A stretch of 64,000 bases of DNA from Fidelibacterota bacterium (lineage in GTDB: Bacteria > Pseudomonadota > Alphaproteobacteria > Rhodospirillales > Rhodospirillaceae). Of this stretch, positions 59,184-64,000 are shown piece after piece. The stretch is taken from NCBI GenBank assembly GCA_947476065.1, contig CANJPG010000007.1, positions 1 through 64,000 of the forward strand, given 5' to 3'. The translations under genes and the position numbers were made by a program. A model generated the notes under the pieces. That model saw only the letters and a list, made by a program, of their open reading frames with translations, was not told the DNA's origin and did not search any database. Position 1 is the first letter of the stretch; each line of letters starts with the position of its first letter.

Positions 59184-60095
59184 ATGAAGCACACATTGCG
59201 TTCGCTCCTGCTGTCGGCGCTTTTCATCGCGGCGGCCCTTCCCGCCGGCGCCGCCCAGCGCGAGCGCGACCCGCGCGATGCCGGCGGCGGCAGCTGCGCC
59301 CGCAGCGCCTATAACTGCATCGACGCGGTCAACCCGCTGCCGCAGCCCGACGAGGTCTGGATTGAGAAGATGACCTGGATGGACGTGCGCGACGCCATGA
59401 AGGCCGGCAAGAAGACCATCATCATCCCCACCGGCGGCATCGAGCCCAACGGCCCCTGGGTGGCCCTGGGCAAGCATAACTACGCGCTGATGACCAACTG
59501 CGATGCCATTGCCCGCAAGCTGGGCGACGCGCTATGCGCGCCCATCGTGCCCTTCGTGCCGGAAGGCGACCTCGAGCCTCCCTCAGGCCACATGGATACG
59601 CCCGGCACCATCACGCTGACCGAGCCCACCTATGAAGCGATGCTCACGGACATCGTCAAAAGCTTCAAAGTCCACGGCTTCACGAAAATCTTCCTGATCG
59701 GGGATAGCGGCGGCAACGCCAAGGGCATGGAAGCGGTCGCGACGACCCTCAATACCGCCTGGAATGCGGCTCCCCTCGTCTCGCACATCCCCGAGTACTA
59801 CGAGTACAACAGCGTCTACGACTTTCTGCGCAAGAAGGGCGTCATGAAGGATGGCGACGTAAAGGACAACGTGCACGACGATCCGGCGGTGGAAATCGAG
59901 GTCATGGGCGCCGATCCCAAGGCCGTGCGCTGGGCCGAACGCGTGAAAGCCGGCAAAGCGACCATCGACGGCGTCTCCATCGCCGACAAGGCCAAGATGG
60001 CTGAGTGGGCCAAGGACGTCGCGGAATTCCGCGCCACGAAAACCATCGCCGCCATGAACAAGGCCATCGCCAACAAAGGCAAGACGACGCCTTAA
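59184..60095 (+). CDS. Secreted creatininase-family protein
   Basis: The 303-residue protein has a signal peptide (ending LPAGAAQ) and the creatininase fold landmarks: IPTGGIEPNGPWVALGKHNY, SGHMDTPGTITL and LIGDSGGNAKGM. In creatininase the first block is E.HGPHLP....D. Here the Glu is kept, the first His is Asn and the Asp position is His, so the metal site is of a variant kind seen in exported members of the family. Family enzymes hydrolyse amide bonds in cyclic or linear compounds. AGAGGA precedes the ATG. It is 27 bp after the family X gene and probably belongs to module 3. Confidence 0.84.
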   Translation: MKHTLRSLLLSALFIAAALPAGAAQRERDPRDAGGGSCARSAYNCIDAVNPLPQPDEVWIEKMTWMDVRDAMKAGKKTIIIPTGGIEPNGPWVALGKHNYALMTNCDAIARKLGDALCAPIVPFVPEGDLEPPSGHMDTPGTITLTEPTYEAMLTDIVKSFKVHGFTKIFLIGDSGGNAKGMEAVATTLNTAWNAAPLVSHIPEYYEYNSVYDFLRKKGVMKDGDVKDNVHDDPAVEIEVMGADPKAVRWAERVKAGKATIDGVSIADKAKMAEWAKDVAEFRATKTIAAMNKAIANKGKTTP

Positions 60096-60097
60096 CT

Positions 60098-60424
60098 CTA
60101 AGGTTTCTTCACGGGCTTAGGCCCCGGCCCATTAATCCACACCGTCGCCGTGCAATTGTATTGCGTGGCCTTGCCGTCCTTGTCGCGGGATTCGATGGTG
60201 CAATCGCAGCTGTGCTCGACGGGGGTCTTGCCGGGCTTGACCGCCCCGGGGCCGTAGCTCATCAGGCTGGTGGCCCGCTTAACGGCCTTGCCGCAGGCCT
60301 CGTCTTTGTTGGCGCCATACATACTCGCCTGCTCCATGTCGGCGGCAAAGGCCGCCAGCGACAAGGTTATCAGCGAGAGGAGTATCCCGGCGCGCAGGGC
60401 ACAGTTCAACATGTGGTCATCCAT
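60098..60424 (-). CDS. Small exported cysteine-containing protein
   Basis: The 108-residue product has a signal peptide (ending LAAFAAD) and four cysteines in the mature part (ACGKAV, HSCDCTIES, YNCTAT), enough for two disulfides. The start is the ATG at 60424 or 60412, with AAGG just upstream. It is convergent with the creatininase-family gene, two bases apart. The function is not recognised. Confidence 0.6.
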   Translation of the reverse strand: MDDHMLNCALRAGILLSLITLSLAAFAADMEQASMYGANKDEACGKAVKRATSLMSYGPGAVKPGKTPVEHSCDCTIESRDKDGKATQYNCTATVWINGPGPKPVKKP

Positions 60425-60482
60425 CACCTTAGGCCGACTCTACCCCGCCTCTGAGGCGGATAATAGAGCCCGGCCCAGGCGG

Positions 60483-60968
60483 CTATCTCACCGGGATCGG
60501 GCCCAGCGGCTTCAGCTGCTCCGCCGTGGCTTTTTTCATTGTCAGGCCCTCTTCGACCAACGTTGGTGCCGGCTTGGCCGCCATGACGGTGACGTACTTG
60601 ATGATGGCCTGGCGGTCCTTGGGGTTGGTCATGCCGTTGTAGGGCATGACATTGTCAGGAATGAAGCCCTTCGGATTGGCGATGTACTTCTCGAGAGTCT
60701 CGGGGTTCCAGACCACGGTCGATTTTTTCATTGCCTCGGAATAATCGGCAAAGCCCGGCGCCGTGCCGGCTTTGCGGCCGACCACGCCCCACAGGCTTGG
60801 ACCGCGCCCTAGCGAACGCGTGCCCGGTACAATGGCATGACAGCTTTTGCAGATGCCGAACTTGGCGCGCCCGGCTTCGAACAGCGGATCATCTTCGTCT
60901 GCAGCCATGACGCCCTGCGCAAACAGCGCCATGGCCGCGGCCAACGCGTATCCCACGAAGGTCTTCAT
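60483..60968 (-). CDS. Periplasmic cytochrome c (tandem copy 1)
   Basis: The 161-residue protein has a signal peptide (ending GVMAAD), a haem c motif CKSCH (Cys40, Cys43, His44), GRGPSLWGVVGRKAG and a probable axial Met in DNVMPYNGM, the class I layout, with a 40-residue C-terminal extension (VEEGLTMKKATAEQLKPLGP). Its ATG shares one base with the stop of the cytochrome-propeller gene, so the two are translationally coupled and probably partners in electron transfer. It is nearly identical to the protein at 63166. Confidence 0.92.
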   Translation of the reverse strand: MKTFVGYALAAAMALFAQGVMAADEDDPLFEAGRAKFGICKSCHAIVPGTRSLGRGPSLWGVVGRKAGTAPGFADYSEAMKKSTVVWNPETLEKYIANPKGFIPDNVMPYNGMTNPKDRQAIIKYVTVMAAKPAPTLVEEGLTMKKATAEQLKPLGPIPVR

Positions 60969-62917
60969 CACTGAATGCCCTCCACGCCGGTTTTCACCCC
61001 GGCCTTTGGATTGGCGCGGGGCGGCAGGCCCATCTGGACCAGAACCTTGTCGTATTCGCCGTAGTTCTTGGGCGTGGATAGGTCGACGTATTTCACTTTG
61101 CCATCGGGAAGCACGGGCTTGCAGTCCTTGCAGTTGAAGTGGCGGCTGAAGGGCCCCTTCGGATCGGCGATGGCTTTCAGGGTCGTGATCTTGTCCTTGT
61201 CCGGATACAGCACGGTCACGGCCGCGCCGTAGCCGCCCGATTGCGCGCCATTGCGGGGTTCAAAGTAGATCGCGCCCTCTTTGTTGATCAGCAGGCGTGG
61301 AATGTCGGTACGCGTCGTGGTCGGATACAGGATGAACTTCTCGGCCTTGGTGTCGAACTTGACGACGTGGTTGTCGGTCGCGATCCAGACGTCGCCGAAG
61401 GGGTCACCCGCGGTGTCATAGGGATTGGTGTACTCAATCGGGATTTTCCATTCGTCGACTTTGTGGGTCTCGGGGTTGGCGCGGAACAGCTTGGAGTTCA
61501 TCATCCCCGTACTGGCCCAGCTTGCCGCCCAGCCGTTGTCCTGGGTATCGACACCGACGCGGCGGATCTGCATGGCCAGTTTTTCATCCTTGATCATCTT
61601 GAAGTGCGTGTACTTTTCGGTGCGCGGATCAAAAACACCCACGCCATCGGTGCCGGCTTCGGCGATCCAGACGCGGTCGGCGCTATCAAGCGAAAGGCCA
61701 TAGGAGCCGGCGCGATATGCCGGGATCTCCCAACGCGTGAAGGTATCGGTGCGGCGGTTCCAACGCGATATGCCGGCGCCCGTCAGCCACATGTCACCGT
61801 GGGTGTCGAAAATACCCGTGGAAACACCGAGGGGAGCGCCGCCGACGGGGCCAGTCTGCTTATAAACATCATACTTTCCGGTCTGCTTGTTGAAATGGCG
61901 CAGGCCCCCGTACCAGACCGAACCGTCAATGTCGGCGGACAGCCATTCGGCAATCACCGGCTCGCCCATGCCGTTGTCGGGATAGAACTCCATTTCGGCG
62001 GTTTCCGGGTTGATCCAGATGAGGCCGCGGCCTGGGCCGTTGGAACCGCGGTCGAGGGTCCACATGGTGCCGTCCGGATTGAACGTCGTGTGGTGCGTCG
62101 AGCGCTTCGAAAACTCCTTCGAGTTTGGCAGGCGGTATTCGATCATCTCGGCCTTGGCCAGCGCGGCGGGGTCGAGGACCGGGTCATGCTCCTGCAGCAC
62201 CGCGCGGGGAACAGCGTCGATGCCGAAGTTGGTATTGAGGTAGTCGATGAGCGCGGCGCGGTCTTCGCGCGACAAGGTCAAGGGCTTGCCGTCCATGTAG
62301 GTCTTGCGGGCGACCATACGGTCGACGGTGATGGCCCAGCCATCCTTGTCGTGAATGGGGCGTCCGTCAGGATGGGTGCGCGGCACGCCGTAAGGCAGGA
62401 ACGACACCGTGTGACAGCCCATGCAGATGCCTTCAATCAGCTCGCGCGGGCGGCCCGGCGGATACAGCTTGTCGTAGGCCACGGGAACGGCAACGGGCTT
62501 ATCTTCGTCGAAGGGAATGTCGGTCCAGCCTTCATATGTCAGGCCACCCGCATAAACGGGCTTTACGTTTGTGTCTTTGAGGACAAGGTCGAGTGTCGCG
62601 GACTTACCGGATTCGACCTTGGTCTTGGTCATCTGGGGAGTCACGCCCCAGCTCTTCTGGCCGACGGCGCCGCGCAGGGTGACTTCGTAGTTGCCGGGAA
62701 ACATGTTGGTGGCGCGGTACGCGCCGTTCACGACATAGACCTGATAGCCGACATTTTTGTCGGTGTTTAGCGCATAGACGGTCAGTTGACCGACGTCCTT
62801 CGCCTGGCTGACTTTGCCCGACAGGTTGCCAAGGCCAGTGAGATCCGCGGCCCATGACGAGGCCGCGACACTCATCAGTCCTATGACACCGATGGCCGCC
62901 AAGAATAGCTTTTTCAT
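60968..62917 (-). CDS. Vgb-like beta-propeller protein with haem c motif (copy 2)
   Basis: The 649-residue exported protein (signal ending SSWAAD) has a carboxypeptidase-regulatory-like segment (residues 30-115, with YRATNMFPGNYEV), a CMGCH haem motif (Cys165, Cys168, His169), then a propeller with repeated DG..W and FD..T units. Near the C-terminus a CKDC motif adds a second cysteine pair not found in copy 1. AAAGGA precedes the ATG. It is coupled to cytochrome c and is the second unit of a tandem repeat whose first unit (63166-64000 and beyond) lies upstream on this strand. A variant operator dyad lies 161 bp upstream. Confidence 0.9.
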   Translation of the reverse strand: MKKLFLAAIGVIGLMSVAASSWAADLTGLGNLSGKVSQAKDVGQLTVYALNTDKNVGYQVYVVNGAYRATNMFPGNYEVTLRGAVGQKSWGVTPQMTKTKVESGKSATLDLVLKDTNVKPVYAGGLTYEGWTDIPFDEDKPVAVPVAYDKLYPPGRPRELIEGICMGCHTVSFLPYGVPRTHPDGRPIHDKDGWAITVDRMVARKTYMDGKPLTLSREDRAALIDYLNTNFGIDAVPRAVLQEHDPVLDPAALAKAEMIEYRLPNSKEFSKRSTHHTTFNPDGTMWTLDRGSNGPGRGLIWINPETAEMEFYPDNGMGEPVIAEWLSADIDGSVWYGGLRHFNKQTGKYDVYKQTGPVGGAPLGVSTGIFDTHGDMWLTGAGISRWNRRTDTFTRWEIPAYRAGSYGLSLDSADRVWIAEAGTDGVGVFDPRTEKYTHFKMIKDEKLAMQIRRVGVDTQDNGWAASWASTGMMNSKLFRANPETHKVDEWKIPIEYTNPYDTAGDPFGDVWIATDNHVVKFDTKAEKFILYPTTTRTDIPRLLINKEGAIYFEPRNGAQSGGYGAAVTVLYPDKDKITTLKAIADPKGPFSRHFNCKDCKPVLPDGKVKYVDLSTPKNYGEYDKVLVQMGLPPRANPKAGVKTGVEGIQ

Positions 62918-63078
62918 GCTGGAGTTCCTTTGACAGTCGAGAAAGGAACCAGCGCCCCCGCCGTGTTCCAGACGTCCCTTTACTGGAGTTCCGTGCGCCG
63001 CAGCATTCGACTCAACTCACGCGCTATAACAGTAGATTTGGAAGGGTCCGGCACGCTATTCCAATTCTTAAGCCGATA

Positions 63079-63095
63079 TATGAGACTTCCGCATA
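63079..63095. promoter_or_regulatory. 17-bp dyad operator, site 9 (variant)
   Basis: TATGAGACTTCCGCATA keeps the right arm CGCATA and the left TATG with the T-N11-A spacing. It lies 161 bp before propeller copy 2 in the gap 62918-63165, which otherwise holds no gene. Confidence 0.5.
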
Positions 63096-63165
63096 GTCGC
63101 CATAAGCGAACGGCGCCGAAGGGGTTGCCCTTCAGCGCCGTGTATCTCGACTCAATTGCCTGGTG

Positions 63166-63657
63166 TTATTTCACCGGGATCGGGCCCAGCGGCTTCAGCT
63201 GCTCAGGCGTTGCCTTCTTCATCGTCAAGCCTTCTTCCACCAAGGACGGCGCCGGCTTGGCCGCCATGACGGCAATGTACTTGACGATAGCCTGTCGATC
63301 CTTGGGGTTCGCCAGGCCGTTGTAGGGCATGGCGTTATCGGGAATAAAGCCCTTCGGATTGGCGATGTACTTTTCGATGGTCTCCGGCGACCAGACGACG
63401 GTCGACTTCTTCATCGCTTCCGAATAATCCGCAAAGCCCGGAGCCGTGCCGGCCTTACGGCCGACGACGCCCCAGAGGCTGGGACCCCGCCCCAGCGAAC
63501 GCGTGCCGGGCACGATGGCATGGCAGCTTTTGCAGATGCCGAACTTGGCGCGGCCGGCCTCGAACAGCGGATCATCTTCGTCCGCAGCCATGGCACCCTG
63601 CGCGAACAGGGCGAGAGCACCAGCCATCGCAAAACCGGCGAACGTGAGGGTTTTCAT
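63166..63657 (-). CDS. Periplasmic cytochrome c (tandem copy 2)
   Basis: The 163-residue protein has a signal peptide (ending GAMAAD), a CKSCH haem motif (Cys42, Cys45, His46) and a probable axial Met in DNAMPYNGL. The mature part is almost the same as that of the protein at 60483; the signal peptides differ more. Its ATG shares a base with the stop (TAATG) of the propeller gene cut by the window edge, the same coupling as in copy 1. Confidence 0.92.
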   Translation of the reverse strand: MKTLTFAGFAMAGALALFAQGAMAADEDDPLFEAGRAKFGICKSCHAIVPGTRSLGRGPSLWGVVGRKAGTAPGFADYSEAMKKSTVVWSPETIEKYIANPKGFIPDNAMPYNGLANPKDRQAIVKYIAVMAAKPAPSLVEEGLTMKKATPEQLKPLGPIPVK

Positions 63658-64000
63658 TATTGAATTCCTTCCACACCGGTCTTCACGCCGGCCTTAGGAT
63701 TGGCGCGGGCTTTCAGGCCCATTTCAACCAGCACCTTGTCGTAGGCGCCGGCGTTCTTGGGCGTCGACAGATCGACGTACTTCACTTTGCCTTCCGGCAG
63801 AACCGGTTTGCAGTCTTTGCAGGCGAAGTGGCGGCTGAAGGCGCTCTTCGGGTCGGCGACGGCTTTCAGGGTCGTGATCTTGTCCTTGTCCGTATAGAGC
63901 ACGGTCACGGCGGCGCCGTAGCCGCCGGACTGTCCACCGTTGCGAGGCTCGAAGTAGACCGCACCTTCTTTGTTGATCAACAGACGCGGAATGTCGGTAC
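63657..64000 (-). CDS. Vgb-like propeller protein, C-terminal fragment (copy 3)
   Basis: Only the last 114 codons are inside the window; the frame is open at the right edge, so the gene is partial here rather than broken. The visible part matches the C-terminus of copy 2 at most positions, including EPRNGGQSGGYGAAVTVLY and the CKDC cysteine pair, and both end in VKTGVEGIQ. The rest should carry the propeller, a CMGCH motif and a signal peptide if the copy is complete. Confidence 0.88.
   Translation of the reverse strand, partial: TDIPRLLINKEGAVYFEPRNGGQSGGYGAAVTVLYTDKDKITTLKAVADPKSAFSRHFACKDCKPVLPEGKVKYVDLSTPKNAGAYDKVLVEMGLKARANPKAGVKTGVEGIQ

Larger units (their letters stand above)
60483..64000 (-). 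repeat. Tandem duplication of the propeller/cytochrome c gene pair
   Basis: The segment from 60483 to about 61316 and that from 63166 to 64000 are close repeats offset by about 2.68 kb. Both carry the end of a propeller gene and a whole cytochrome c gene with long identical stretches. The second unit runs off the window. Confidence 0.85.

Noticed and set aside
1-64000. Mobile element, prophage or CRISPR array
   Set aside because: No transposase, integrase, phage structural gene, tRNA-type attachment site or regular short repeat array was seen; the repeated genes look like local duplications.

Overview
The window reads as the chromosome of a GC-rich, Gram-negative proteobacterium, most likely an alphaproteobacterium. 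The reasons are an MprF/AcvB pair of the agrobacterial and rhizobial type, two TonB-dependent receptors, many Sec, Tat and lipoprotein signals, and several periplasmic c-type cytochromes. I see no tRNA, rRNA, phage, insertion sequence or CRISPR. The genus cannot be fixed from the sequence alone.

Layout. (1) 1-8166: start of a Tat-exported protein, mprF and divergent acvB (lysyl-phosphatidylglycerol making and breaking), a methyltransferase, a cupin, a TPR-glycosyltransferase and a small exported protein. (2) 8211-21850, minus strand: two tandem copies of a secreted module made of an unknown exported protein (here called family X), a DUF1587/1592/1588/1585 haem-motif protein, a Tat-exported DUF1552 protein and one or two PF03640-type secreted-repeat proteins. 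It is followed by a cytochrome-propeller protein that resembles virginiamycin B lyase (Vgb). (3) 22343-31634: a CHRD protein, two alpha/beta hydrolases, two TonB-dependent receptors, an NTF2-like protein and a PuuE/CE4-type hydrolase. (4) 31942-51838: a catabolic region with two aconitase-family hydro-lyase pairs, a PEP-mutase/isocitrate-lyase-family lyase, an HMG-CoA-lyase-family enzyme, a class III CoA transferase, a fumarate-reductase-like flavoprotein, two more PuuE/CE4-type hydrolases, an isochorismatase-fold amidase, a maleate-isomerase-like protein, an FAD monooxygenase, two MFS transporters, a cytochrome c, and LysR and IclR regulators. (5) 51949-64000: a tannase/feruloyl-esterase-family protein, a third copy of the DUF1592-DUF1552-repeat-X module on the plus strand, a secreted creatininase-family protein, and a tandemly duplicated cytochrome-propeller/cytochrome c gene pair that runs off the right edge.

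How it fits together. Region 4 can be read as one route: cyclic imide or ureide opening (PuuE-like enzymes), amide hydrolysis (isochorismatase fold), hydration of an alkyl-maleate (two LeuCD/Dmd-like pairs), and C-C cleavage to pyruvate plus propionate or an acyl-CoA (PEP-mutase-type lyase, or CoA transferase plus HMG-CoA lyase). This is inference from families; the starting substrate is unknown.

The most notable signal is a 17-bp dyad, consensus TATGC-N7-GCATA, which contains the LysR-type T-N11-A box. It occurs in the intergenic regions ahead of the LysR gene, the amidase, leuCD, the IclR/cytochrome c pair and the tannase-family gene, and on both sides of the gap that separates the first DUF1592 module from the CHRD gene. 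Looser versions lie ahead of the monooxygenase/MFS pair, the cytochrome-propeller gene and one TonB receptor. This suggests that the catabolic genes and the secreted haem-protein modules form one regulon.
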